Positions 1 to 7,440 are shown, counted from the stretch's first letter. The stretch is DNA of 7,515 nt from a bacterium (GCA_030591105.1 JAUVBS010000090.1:1-7515); one strand, 5' to 3'. Numbers and translations are program-made. Notes: generated by a model from the letters alone, not told the origin.

Positions 1-956
1 AGAATCGCCATCCCACTGGCGCGTAGAACCGATCCCGGCATACCGGTCAACACGACGAAAGCCGGCAGAACCACCAGCGCCATGGACAGCCGTCCGCCGG
101 CGCCCGGAATGAAACGCCCGACCACGACGCCCAACAGTGCGAGGATGATCCCCACGTGAAGTCCACTGACCGCCAACAGATGTGCCAGGCCGAGACGGGC
201 CAACGGATCGCTCACCGTGCGGGTCGATGCCGCGCGTTGCCCGAACAGTATCGCTCCGGCGAGGTCCGCTTCTGGTGCCGGCAGCAGCCTGGCTAGGGTC
301 GCTAATCCGGCTGTGCGTCGTTCACCGATCCACGCGCCCAAACGAGTCGACGCATCGCCGAGACGAACCGTCGTACTGAGGCGCCCGCTCCACGCTATCG
401 AACGACCGTCGAGATAACAGCGGCGGTCGAAACCGCCTGGCACACAGCGCTGCCCGGGCGGCGAACCTTCAAGTTGCGCGACGTACAACGCCCAGATCGG
501 CGGTGGTTCCCCCTGACCACGGACCAATATACCATCGCCGTGCCGCGGCCCCGGACCGTAAGGCGGATCTTTGCGATCGACTACAGCGAGCAATACCGCC
601 GGTGCAGTCCAGCCGTATTGCCCCAGGCGGGCCCAGCCGGTCTGCCGCAGCAAAGCAACTCCCGACCACTTGTTGCGACGGCTAGGATGATCACGATCGG
701 GTGCCCAGGCCTGCTGCCGCGCGTCGCGCCAAGCCACACGCTCCCGAGCCGCGGCGGTGGCGACCACAACCACTGCTGTCCAGCTGGCCGCGCTGACCAG
801 CGGACCTGGTAGTATTCGGATCACGAGCGCGAGTGCCGGGGCCCGCGCGAGCCATACGCTCGGCGGACTCTCGGCGGAATGCCGGGGTCCAGGCAATACG
901 CCCTGCGACCAGCTTCCCGTCACCGTGCCGGCTAAATGCAGACACGCCCAGGTCAC
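1..956 (-). CDS. comEC: ComEC/Rec2 family competence protein, N-terminal part (gene continues past the left edge)
   Basis: ComEC forms the inner-membrane channel that carries single-stranded DNA into the cytoplasm during natural transformation. My reading of the minus strand gives two hydrophobic segments near the N-terminus, then a soluble region matching the place of the DUF4131/OB-like domain (with two cysteines near residues 171 and 180). It then shows the Competence-domain signature HLLAVSGLHVGII starting near residue 259, followed by alternating hydrophobic stretches and a GSVLRASGM motif at the window edge. The remaining transmembrane part and any C-terminal metallo-beta-lactamase-like domain lie outside the window. 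The start is uncertain. I chose GTG at 954-956, which lies 56 bases after the upstream cyclase gene. The frame stays open to an ATG at 1074-1076, which would overlap that gene by 64 bases, and neither start has a clear Shine-Dalgarno sequence. The family call is firm; the 5' end is not. It is likely co-transcribed with the cyclase. Confidence 0.9.
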   Translation of the reverse strand, partial: MTWACLHLAGTVTGSWSQGVLPGPRHSAESPPSVWLARAPALALVIRILPGPLVSAASWTAVVVVATAAARERVAWRDARQQAWAPDRDHPSRRNKWSGVALLRQTGWARLGQYGWTAPAVLLAVVDRKDPPYGPGPRHGDGILVRGQGEPPPIWALYVAQLEGSPPGQRCVPGGFDRRCYLDGRSIAWSGRLSTTVRLGDASTRLGAWIGERRTAGLATLARLLPAPEADLAGAILFGQRAASTRTVSDPLARLGLAHLLAVSGLHVGIILALLGVVVGRFIPGAGGRLSMALVVLPAFVVLTGMPGSVLRASGMAI

Positions 957-1012
957 GGCCCAGTTACGGTCGGCAAAGCGCTGAAGAGCGGCGATCGATC
1001 GGAGTGCGGCGG

Positions 1013-2488
1013 TCAGATTTGTACGCGGGTACCCAACAATGCGGTGTGTTCGTCGTTGGCGTTCCAGAAGTAGCATCGGTTCCGTCCGGCCGTCTTGGAC
1101 GCGTAGAGCAGGTCGTCAGCTTTGCGGTACAGTTCAAAAGCGTCGGCGCCCGCGTCCGGATAGGTCACCGCTCCGTAGGAAACCGTAACGGCTACACCGC
1201 GGTGTCCGTCGGCAACGGCCAAACGTACGGATATCTCTTGCGCGAGCAGGCGGGACATTACCTCACGGGCGGCGGCCTCGGAGGTGTGTGGTAGAATCAG
1301 GGCGAACTCTTCGCCGCCGATGCGGCAGACGTGATCTATCCGGCGTAATTCGTCTTGCAAGCGTTGCGCCACTTGCCTGAGCATCAAATCACCAGCTTGG
1401 TGACCGAAATTATCGTTGATCCGCTTGAAACGATCGAGGTCGCCTAGAACGAGGGTCAGCGGGGATTGTTGACGCTTGGCGCGCTCGAGTTCGATGGGGA
1501 ACTGGCTGTCAAAAAATGCCCGATTGTTCACACCGGTCAGACTATCGGTATGGATCCTCCGGTTGACTTCGCGCTGACGGCGCCAACGCCGAGTGACAAA
1601 ACTCGCCAGGCGGTGAGCGAGCCGCAACAGTGGCGCACGGCCCCACCGTCGATTCGTGATCACGAACAGAAGACCCGCCTCCCCCGGCAACATCGCGTCG
1701 CCGCCGCGCTGCCAGTCCGGCTCGTGCACTGGAACGGCAACTGCGTCGAAAGCTCCCGTCGCATCGGTGGTGACGTCCGTCTCGGTACCTTTCGCTGCGA
1801 GGGCGCGGATAATCTCGCCGGGTAATTCTTGCCGCGATGCAATCCAGACGGCAGTCCCTCGCTCACGCTGGCCCAACCAGTGTCGAGGCATAACCTGGGC
1901 ATCGGTACCGACGGTCAACAGATGCCCGTGATCGGCTCGCGAGATGTCCTCTCCAGGCAATAGAATGAACAGGTGTACCTGGGGCATCAGTCGCTCCAGC
2001 AAGGCGACGATGCCGTCGAGGATGACGACCTTGTTGCCCGACTCGGGATCACCGATGTCAAGGTTCTGGGCAGTCTCCATTGCCGTCAGCAAGTCTGCCA
2101 GGTCGGCGACACGGTCTACGTCTTCGCCTTCGCCTTCGTCCGTAGCAATGACCGGGGCGACCGTCGGGCTCGGGCGCTCAGCGGGCTTGCCGAGATACTC
2201 GCCGGTGGAGAGCGGTCGCAGCCGCAGTGGAGCAAGATCGATCAGTCTCGTACTGCCGTGCTGCAGGACGAGCGGGCCGCCATTCGTACCACCACTCTCG
2301 ACGGCCAGCCGGACCAGCTCGCCGCGCCGCAAGAGTTCGCCCGCGAGTACCCGGCCAACGCGCACCATGCGCCGTCGCGAGCCGCTGGCCAATGCACGAC
2401 GCCCCGCAATACGCAGGTGCGGTCCGACCCGCTCGAGGGCGAGCAGTCCGGACAGCAGCCGTCTTAGCTTGAGGTCGGATTCCGCCAC
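1013..2488 (-). CDS. Diguanylate cyclase with GAF-like sensor region and C-terminal GGDEF domain
   Basis: This 491-residue protein should make cyclic di-GMP from two GTP. The GGDEF domain covers about residues 312-475. It has the entry motif DSLTG (315-319), the metal-binding aspartate in LVLGDLDRFK (D350), the active-site motif GGEEF (391-395) and the allosteric I-site R382-x-x-D385 exactly five residues before it, so product inhibition is expected. Residues about 125-300 look like a GAF-type sensory fold (alternating strands and helices) and end in an arginine-rich linker; this fold assignment is inferred. Residues 1-100 are arginine- and leucine-rich and unrecognised. No transmembrane segment is evident, so the protein is probably cytoplasmic. 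The start is GTG at 2486-2488, with an in-frame TAA two codons upstream (2492-2494), so little else is possible; the ribosome binding site is weak. comEC follows on the same strand, suggesting an operon. The ligand is unknown. Confidence 0.93.
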   Translation of the reverse strand: MAESDLKLRRLLSGLLALERVGPHLRIAGRRALASGSRRRMVRVGRVLAGELLRRGELVRLAVESGGTNGGPLVLQHGSTRLIDLAPLRLRPLSTGEYLGKPAERPSPTVAPVIATDEGEGEDVDRVADLADLLTAMETAQNLDIGDPESGNKVVILDGIVALLERLMPQVHLFILLPGEDISRADHGHLLTVGTDAQVMPRHWLGQRERGTAVWIASRQELPGEIIRALAAKGTETDVTTDATGAFDAVAVPVHEPDWQRGGDAMLPGEAGLLFVITNRRWGRAPLLRLAHRLASFVTRRWRRQREVNRRIHTDSLTGVNNRAFFDSQFPIELERAKRQQSPLTLVLGDLDRFKRINDNFGHQAGDLMLRQVAQRLQDELRRIDHVCRIGGEEFALILPHTSEAAAREVMSRLLAQEISVRLAVADGHRGVAVTVSYGAVTYPDAGADAFELYRKADDLLYASKTAGRNRCYFWNANDEHTALLGTRVQI

Positions 2489-2540
2489 CAGTTACCAGCC
2501 GATAGGTGTTACAGACCCAAACGATGATGATCGGATATTA

Positions 2541-2569
2541 ATTATGACATATCGTACGACTTTTTTCAA
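2541..2569 (-). promoter_or_regulatory. Predicted sigma-70-type promoter for the diguanylate cyclase (and comEC)
   Basis: On the minus strand, TTGAAA (2564-2569) and CATAAT (2541-2546) are separated by exactly 17 bases. Each hexamer matches the housekeeping consensus at five of six positions. Transcription would start near 2534, giving a leader of about 46 bases before the GTG start at 2488. The surrounding DNA is clearly more AT-rich than the coding sequence. The assignment is by motif only. Confidence 0.6.
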
Positions 2570-2687
2570 GGCTTCGCTCATCTTTTGTCGGTCCCTTTCT
2601 TGCTATCAAAATGCATTAGGCTGTCCAAATGTATATCTTTGCCTGGGGTGCTGAAAGAACGGCCCCTTCAACGAGTAGGCGGTTTCA

Positions 2688-4451
2688 ATGCTCCCGACCC
2701 GCAGTGACATCCGAGTTTATCGCATCGTTCGTGCGCTGAGTAGAGATTTCGCGATGGTGCTGTCCGTACTGCTGGTATCGTTGCTAGCGGCCGGTTGCTC
2801 GTCTCAACTCTCCGTTGAACAAGACCCAACCGTCATCGCAACCCACGACGGCGGCACCAACGTCGACGGCCAGATTCAGGCCGACTCACTCGTCGCGAGC
2901 GCCTCTCCAGACACGTTACCCGAGGTCCCCGCACCTTGGTGGCCAACGCCACCAGCCGGCGAGGCTTCCATCGCAGATCTCGACGCCCTCTACCAACAGG
3001 CACTGCAGTACACAGCCGGTCGTCGGTTGGATCTCGCTGAAGACGTTTTGCTGGTTCTGCAGGATCTTTGTCTCGGTCCGTTGCCCGACGGCGCAGATAG
3101 CCTGTACACCACGACTCAGCGCAGCCTGCAACGGCGGGTTCATCTGCTGGGTGGCGTACTCGCCGAAGAGCGTGCCTTCGCCCAACAACCGGCCGACCAG
3201 GACTCGCTGCTTACCGTGGCGTACGAGCGGTTGCGCCGTCTCGACTTTCCCGATTCTCTGGTTCCCGCAACCGGCACCGAGTTGCCTTCTTTCGCGGCCG
3301 ACTTGCTGACGATCGAAAACGCGGCGGTCAAGAAATGGGAGGATCACTTCACCGGCCGCGGGCGCCCTTACTTCGCGCGCTGGTTGCAGCGCAAGACGGC
3401 TGTCGACTCGCTGATCACGACGATCCTCGACGAGTACGAGCTTCCCCGCGAGTTGATCTACCTGGCGATGATCGAGAGTGGTCTGAGCAGCCGTGCGCGT
3501 TCGAGCGTAGGTGCCGTCGGTCCGTGGCAGTTCATGCCCGGTACGGCCAAGGCGTTCGACCTACGCCAAGATTGGTGGATCGACGAGCGGCGAGATTTCG
3601 AACTTTCGACCCGGGCCGCAGCACGCTATCTCTCACAGTTGTACGAACGTTTCGGCAACTGGGCGTTGGTACTCGCCGCTTACAACTCCGGCGAAAATCG
3701 TGTGGCGCGCCAGGTCCGCTTCAAAGGCCACGACGACTACTGGCGTATGCACCTCCCCCGCCAGACCACCGACTACGTGCCGAAGTTCATCGCGGCAACG
3801 CGCATCGGCGAGCATCCCGAGCGCTACGGTTTCGAAGTCACGCCCGCACCGCCGCTCGTCTACGACACCCTGTCGGTGGATGATGCCACCGATATCACTC
3901 TGATCGCCGAGTGCGCCGGCACCACCAAACAGGAGCTCGCCCTGCTCAACCCCGCCCTGTTACGCGGGGCGACACCGCCGGACAGCCGCGGCTACGCGGT
4001 GCGGGTCCCCGCCGGTAGCGGCGTGCGAGCCGCGGCCGCGTTACGACGCATCCCGGCCGATAAACGACTCACCTGGCGGCGCCACCGCGTCAAGCGCGGC
4101 GACACGCTCAGCCAGATCGCCGCAGCCCACGGGACATCAGTCGCCGATATCGCACGCTTGAATAAACTCGACAATCGGCACCTGATTCGGCCGGGCGACC
4201 AGCTACTGATACCGATGCCCGCCGACCTCGCGGCCAGAGCGCAGAAACGCACCGCGGACAAAGGCTACTACGTTCCGCCCGACGGGTACGTACGTGTGAG
4301 CTACAAGGTACGTCAGGGAGATACCCTCGGTGGTATTGCCCGCAAACTCGGCGTCAGCCTCAAGCACTTGCGCAAGGTCAACGCAATCTACCGGTCGCAT
4401 CTGATCCACCCGGGGCAACGCATATATGCTTACCGGCCGCATAGTGGATGA
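2688..4451 (+). CDS. Membrane-bound lytic murein transglycosylase, MltD-like lipoprotein with LysM repeats
   Basis: The enzyme cleaves the MurNAc-GlcNAc bond of peptidoglycan, forming 1,6-anhydro ends. The N-terminus is a lipoprotein signal: arginine-containing residues 1-22, a hydrophobic stretch 23-35 and a lipobox ending in LAAGC with lipidated Cys37. Ser38 and Ser39 follow it, which by the usual sorting rule points to the outer membrane. Residues about 70-220 are helical and family-specific. The SLT catalytic domain covers about 245-375 with the catalytic glutamate E263 in AMIESGLS, then GAVGPWQFMPGTA and LAAYNSGENRV. A degenerate LysM-like region (about 390-445) precedes two clear LysM domains, about 466-509 and 539-582, which would bind peptidoglycan glycan strands. 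At 587 residues it is longer than E. coli MltD, mostly through the N-terminal region. The ATG at 2688 has TAGGCGG at 2676-2682. The ATG at 2754 would leave a signal peptide without positive charges, so 2688 is preferred. It is a single-gene unit. Confidence 0.93.
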   Translation: MLPTRSDIRVYRIVRALSRDFAMVLSVLLVSLLAAGCSSQLSVEQDPTVIATHDGGTNVDGQIQADSLVASASPDTLPEVPAPWWPTPPAGEASIADLDALYQQALQYTAGRRLDLAEDVLLVLQDLCLGPLPDGADSLYTTTQRSLQRRVHLLGGVLAEERAFAQQPADQDSLLTVAYERLRRLDFPDSLVPATGTELPSFAADLLTIENAAVKKWEDHFTGRGRPYFARWLQRKTAVDSLITTILDEYELPRELIYLAMIESGLSSRARSSVGAVGPWQFMPGTAKAFDLRQDWWIDERRDFELSTRAAARYLSQLYERFGNWALVLAAYNSGENRVARQVRFKGHDDYWRMHLPRQTTDYVPKFIAATRIGEHPERYGFEVTPAPPLVYDTLSVDDATDITLIAECAGTTKQELALLNPALLRGATPPDSRGYAVRVPAGSGVRAAAALRRIPADKRLTWRRHRVKRGDTLSQIAAAHGTSVADIARLNKLDNRHLIRPGDQLLIPMPADLAARAQKRTADKGYYVPPDGYVRVSYKVRQGDTLGGIARKLGVSLKHLRKVNAIYRSHLIHPGQRIYAYRPHSG

Positions 4452-4478
4452 CCGACCGGACGACCGACAGCACGACTG

Positions 4479-4516
4479 AAAAAAGACGGCCGGTCACCTG
4501 GACCGGCCGTTCTTTT
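4479..4516. terminator. Bidirectional intrinsic terminator between convergent genes
   Basis: A perfect 10-base stem (ACGGCCGGTC at 4486-4495, its complement at 4501-4510) closes a five-base loop, ACCTG. On the plus strand it is followed by TCTTTT. On the minus strand the run of six A at 4479-4484 becomes a U-tract. It lies 34 bases after the transglycosylase stop and 34 bases beyond the stop of the convergent PorV-like gene, so it can end both transcripts. Confidence 0.9.
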
Positions 4517-4544
4517 GGGGACTCGCCGCGGTTGGGACAGTCGT

Positions 4545-5609
4545 TTACCAGCTAACGGTCAGACTGATGCGGTGGGTGACCTCTTCGATGTCCAGAGTGT
4601 CACCGGCATACGCGTAGTCGATGGTCAGTGGGCGGATACGGAAACCGGCGCCGGCGGTCAAGTGCGCGCTGTCCCAGCCCGAATCAAACCCGCCCCGCAA
4701 GAATACTTTCTCCGAAAAACCGACTTCCAGACCGGAGTGTACGTTGGCACTGGCACTGCCGACCCAGTACTGGTCGGCACTGCGGCGGTTGTCGAAACGG
4801 GATTCGAGATCACTCGTCAGCGTCAGGCGCATGTTCCAGTCCGGCAGCAGAAAGTCGTAGGCCAGGCCGAGCACGACCGCCGGGGTAATCAACTCGTTGC
4901 GTCCAGTGTCCCAGGACAGATAAGTCGTGGTGATATCCTGCAACTTCACACCGAAGTGGAGCTGCTTCCACAGGTTCGGCCGCAGCGCGGCGAGGTCCGC
5001 GCCGATTCCCCAGCTCCCGTTATCGCCGACGCTCTGGTGGACGACCTTCAGCGAGGCACCGAGTTGCCACGTGCCGAGACGCTCGCCGTAAGAAACGAAG
5101 AACGCGAATTCCTGGTCGCTCACGAAGCGAATTTCGTCGCGCAAATCGAGCAGGCCGAGCAACTCGGTGTCGTCGACTTCGCCGTCGCCGTTGGTATCGA
5201 GTTGGTCTTCCAGGTGAGCCGTATAGGGTATGTCGTCGACCCCCAGCCGGATCATCGAGATGCCGATTCCGGAGCTGTCGCCGCCCAGCAGTTTCCAGCC
5301 CACCGGTTGGGTATAGGTCGCGAAGTCGCGGTCGACCAGGTCGCCGAAGCGCTCGGAGTGCATCAGCAGGATCTCGTTGTCTTCGAAGGTAGCCAGCCCC
5401 GCCGGGTTCCAGAACGTCGCCGAGGGATCGTCAGCCAGCGCAGTGAACGCGCCGCCCAGCGCCAAAGCGCGGGCGCCGCCTCCGTTCTCCATAAATGCAC
5501 CGGCGTATTTGGTGGCCTTCGCGTCGCTATATCCGAGCCAAACGCTTCCGAGCCACAAGGCGGCGGCGAATAAACGCATACGCCCGGTGTCGAACCGTCC
5601 GTTCAGCAT
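4545..5609 (-). CDS. PorV/PorQ family outer-membrane beta-barrel protein with an EF-hand-like loop
   Basis: This 354-residue protein has a signal peptide (hydrophobic core about residues 12-26, likely cleavage near residue 30). The N-terminal block typical of PorV/PorQ and UPF0164-type barrels follows: GGGARALALGGAFTALADDP then SATFWNPAGLA (about 43-73). The rest alternates short amphipathic strands and ends in SLTVSW, where the terminal aromatic residue suits barrel assembly by the BAM complex. It therefore probably sits in the outer membrane. PorV is a type IX secretion component in Bacteroidetes, but family members in other phyla have unknown roles, and no other secretion gene is visible here. 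Residues 138-149 form an EF-hand-type calcium loop (D-x-N-x-D-G-x-V-x-x-x-E), unusual for a barrel. The start is fixed by a strong ribosome binding site. It is convergent with the transglycosylase and lies downstream of a sigma-54 activator. Exact function and cargo are not inferable. Confidence 0.87.
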   Translation of the reverse strand: MLNGRFDTGRMRLFAAALWLGSVWLGYSDAKATKYAGAFMENGGGARALALGGAFTALADDPSATFWNPAGLATFEDNEILLMHSERFGDLVDRDFATYTQPVGWKLLGGDSSGIGISMIRLGVDDIPYTAHLEDQLDTNGDGEVDDTELLGLLDLRDEIRFVSDQEFAFFVSYGERLGTWQLGASLKVVHQSVGDNGSWGIGADLAALRPNLWKQLHFGVKLQDITTTYLSWDTGRNELITPAVVLGLAYDFLLPDWNMRLTLTSDLESRFDNRRSADQYWVGSASANVHSGLEVGFSEKVFLRGGFDSGWDSAHLTAGAGFRIRPLTIDYAYAGDTLDIEEVTHRISLTVSW

Positions 5610-5614
5610 GCAAG

Positions 5615-5622
5615 CCTCTCTC
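5615..5622 (-). promoter_or_regulatory. Strong ribosome binding site of the PorV/PorQ-like gene
   Basis: On the minus strand GAGAGAGG sits five bases before the ATG at 5607-5609. It is the best Shine-Dalgarno sequence in the window. It settles the start over the internal ATG at codon 11, which would keep only a minimal signal peptide. Confidence 0.75.
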
Positions 5623-5654
5623 TAACCAGGGGATGAACAGTATCGGCCAATGGT

Positions 5655-5670
5655 GGCAAGGTGGCAGCCT
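5655..5670 (-). promoter_or_regulatory. Candidate sigma-54 (-24/-12) promoter for the PorV/PorQ-like gene
   Basis: The minus strand reads AGGCTGCCACCTTGCC. It has GG (5668-5669) and GC (5656-5657) at the required 10-base spacing, a C after the GG, and an exact TTGC at -12. The TGGCAC half is imperfect (AGGCTG). Transcription would start near 5645, giving a leader of about 35 bases with the strong ribosome binding site. A GG-N10-GC pattern arises often by chance in GC-rich DNA; the neighbouring sigma-54 activator raises its credibility. Confidence 0.4.
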
Positions 5671-5680
5671 CAGTACCACA

Positions 5681-5709
5681 AGTATATGAAATATCGGTTT
5701 AATTGGGAA
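5681..5709 (-). promoter_or_regulatory. Candidate sigma-70-type promoter for the PorV/PorQ-like gene
   Basis: The minus strand has TTCCCA (5704-5709, four of six consensus bases), a 17-base spacer and TATACT (5681-5686, five of six). It lies in the only AT-rich part of the intergenic region. Transcription would start near 5674, so the sigma-54-like element would fall in its early transcribed region. Either or both promoters could be real. Confidence 0.4.
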
Positions 5710-5749
5710 GTGGTGTTTCTCTCGATTGCCCGCTGGCGCAGGGCCGACC

Positions 5750-5763
5750 GCACCGTCTCGTGC
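5750..5763. promoter_or_regulatory. Small dyad, possible upstream activator site
   Basis: GCAC-CGTCTC-GTGC is a 14-base dyad centred about 112 bases upstream of the start predicted for the sigma-54-like promoter. Enhancer sites of NtrC-type activators commonly lie at such a distance and have GCAC/GTGC half-sites, although NtrC spacing is one base longer. With four-base arms it could easily be chance. Confidence 0.2.
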
Positions 5764-5807
5764 CGCGTCGACCGTTCCAGACCGCCGATCGGAGCACGAA
5801 AAAGGGG

Positions 5808-7313
5808 TTACAAGCCGTAATGTTTGATCTTGCGATATAACGTGCGCTCGCTGATACCGAGGCGCTCTGCTGCCTGCCGCCGCTTGCCGCCGGCTGCCAG
5901 CAACGCCGATTCGATCAGCGAGCGTTCGGCCGTTTGCAGATCGCCCAGCTCATCACCCGGTACCGGACTGTAGCCTGCCGCGCTGGCAAAGGTCTCCACG
6001 ACACCGCCATCGACCGGGATTCTACCCGGTGCGGCGACATTTCTGCCCAGCAACAGTGCCTTGATCTCTCTCATTTCCTGGCGCAATTCGAGCAGTGTCG
6101 AGGTGAGCAGTGCCAGATCGAGTGCCCCGGCTTGCGGCGCTCCGACCGCAACTGGCAGGTAGGGCGCCGTGGCACCAACGCTCCCCTGCAACAGCTCGGT
6201 GGGCAGATCGGACGGTTCGATCAGACCGCGCTGCTTCATGACCGTCGCCGCGGAGATCACGTTCCGCAATTCGCGTATATTGCCGGGCCACGAATGCTGT
6301 TCGAGCAGATCAGCACCCGCCCGACTTACACCCCGCACCGCCAGGCCGTGACGCTTGTTCTCCTGGGCAACGAAGGTCTCGGTGAGGATCGGGATGTCCT
6401 CCTTCCGCTCACGCAACGGTGGTGTGCGGATCACGACGACGCGCAGCCGGTAGTAGAGGTCCTGTCGGAATCGTCCCATCTCCACCTCTTGGAGCAGATC
6501 CCGGTGGGTCGCCGATATCAAGCGGATGTCGCTGTGCTCCGTGGTCTTGCCGCCGACCGGTGTGAACTCGCCGGTTTCCAGCGCCCGCAGAAAACGGGTC
6601 TGCATCCCGAGCGGTAATTCGGCGACCTCATCGAGAAAGAGGGTGCCGCCATTGGCTCGTTCGAAGACCCCCGGGTGATCGCCGACAGCCCCGGTAAATG
6701 CCCCGCGGACGTGACCGAACAGTTCGCTCTCCAGTACGCCCTCACTCATGGCCCCGCAATCGAGACCGATGAACGGCCCGTCACGACGGCTCGAGTGTGC
6801 GTGCAGCGCGCGCGCGACGAGCTCCTTACCGGTCCCACTCTCGCCGAGGATCAATACGTTGACATCCAGCGGCGCGGCCTGGGCAATCATCGCGATCATC
6901 TCCGAAACCGCCCGCGAACGACCGACGATGCCACTGCGCTCGCGGACCCGGCGCATCTGCAATAGCCGTTCGACGACGACCCGCAGCTCTTCCGGGTCGG
7001 TAGCAACCGGTAACGTTCGGACCGCGACCGAACGCTGGGCCCCACTCAACTCCTCGACAGCATCGGTCGAGCCGAGTACCACGAGATCCGCGTCGCCCTT
7101 CAACGATAGAAATTTCCGGACGACGTGCTTGTAGCGCGGGTAGCGGTCGGTATCGAACAGGAACAACGACACCTTACCCATCGAGACCTTGGCCAGAGCC
7201 TCCGACGGCACGTCGTAGAGAAAAAGTTCGGTGTCAGGCAACTGCCAATCCGCAACCGTCTTGTAAAGCTCCGGTCGGCGGCTAAGCAATACGACAGAAG
7301 GGGCAGTGGTCAT
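5808..7313 (-). CDS. Sigma-54-dependent transcriptional activator (NtrC-type) with degenerate receiver-like N-terminus
   Basis: This 501-residue bacterial enhancer-binding protein uses ATP hydrolysis to open sigma-54 RNA polymerase promoters. Residues about 5-120 have the strand/helix pattern of a response-regulator receiver and keep an aspartate at the expected phosphorylation strand (LFLFDTD, D54 or D56). The acidic pair after strand 1 and the switch lysine after strand 5 are not apparent. The AAA+ domain covers about 128-365: Walker A GESGTGKE (157-164), intact GAFTGA (204-209) for contacting sigma-54, Walker B GGTLFLDE (222-229) and WPGNIREL (342-349). A short leucine-rich, possibly coiled segment lies near 399-423, and a Fis-type helix-turn-helix ends the protein (about 461-501). 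I start at ATG 7311-7313 because GAAAGG (7320-7325) lies six bases upstream and the receiver-like strand follows at once. An in-frame TTG at 7368-7370 would add 19 residues without a good ribosome site. No partner kinase is in the window. Confidence 0.93.
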   Translation of the reverse strand: MTTAPSVVLLSRRPELYKTVADWQLPDTELFLYDVPSEALAKVSMGKVSLFLFDTDRYPRYKHVVRKFLSLKGDADLVVLGSTDAVEELSGAQRSVAVRTLPVATDPEELRVVVERLLQMRRVRERSGIVGRSRAVSEMIAMIAQAAPLDVNVLILGESGTGKELVARALHAHSSRRDGPFIGLDCGAMSEGVLESELFGHVRGAFTGAVGDHPGVFERANGGTLFLDEVAELPLGMQTRFLRALETGEFTPVGGKTTEHSDIRLISATHRDLLQEVEMGRFRQDLYYRLRVVVIRTPPLRERKEDIPILTETFVAQENKRHGLAVRGVSRAGADLLEQHSWPGNIRELRNVISAATVMKQRGLIEPSDLPTELLQGSVGATAPYLPVAVGAPQAGALDLALLTSTLLELRQEMREIKALLLGRNVAAPGRIPVDGGVVETFASAAGYSPVPGDELGDLQTAERSLIESALLAAGGKRRQAAERLGISERTLYRKIKHYGL

Positions 7314-7319
7314 CGGGCG

Positions 7320-7325
7320 CCTTTC
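7320..7325 (-). promoter_or_regulatory. Ribosome binding site that sets the activator's start
   Basis: GAAAGG on the minus strand lies six bases before the ATG at 7311-7313. It favours this start over the upstream in-frame ATG at 7341-7343 and TTG at 7368-7370. Confidence 0.65.
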
Positions 7326-7394
7326 GCTAAACAACGGCTGCATGATACACGCACTCCACACCACCGACAATCATACGTTCCGGAGATAAATTCC

Positions 7395-7410
7395 AGCCAG
7401 ATGGACGCCA
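7395..7410 (-). promoter_or_regulatory. Candidate sigma-54 (-24/-12) element upstream of the activator gene
   Basis: The minus strand reads TGGCGTCCATCTGGCT. It has an exact TGGC at -24, correct 10-base spacing, and TGGCT in place of TTGCT at -12. Transcription would start near 7384, about 70 bases before the activator ATG, which would allow autoregulation. An alternative is a sigma-70 -10 box, TATGAT (7370-7375), but I see no matching -35 box. Confidence 0.3.
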
Positions 7411-7440
7411 CGCCTTCAAGATATATCTCTCCGCTTCCGG

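Noticed and set aside
182..1294. Several short open frames on both strands in the left kilobase
   Set aside because: The minus-strand frame encoding the ComEC signature HLLAVSGLHV accounts for this DNA; the others are arginine/proline-rich shadows.
1944..2654. Plus-strand open frame of 236 codons running through the cyclase start into the intergenic region
   Set aside because: Its product is a serine/arginine-rich translation of antisense GGDEF-gene DNA, with no domain signature, and it crosses the cyclase promoter.
4515..5573. Plus-strand open frame of 352 codons opposite the PorV/PorQ-like gene
   Set aside because: It is the antisense of a gene with a signal peptide, family motifs, strong ribosome site and C-terminal aromatic residue. 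The antisense product resembles no protein I recognise, and its start lies next to the terminator.
5746..5784. Three GACCG direct repeats (5746, 5770, 5780) upstream of the PorV/PorQ-like gene
   Set aside because: Five-base repeats with irregular spacing (24 and 10 bases) are expected by chance in GC-rich DNA.
5764..5807. Possible terminator after the activator gene
   Set aside because: A CTTTTT tract follows the stop on the minus strand, but only a four-base stem precedes it, too weak to support a terminator; read-through into the PorV/PorQ-like gene remains possible.
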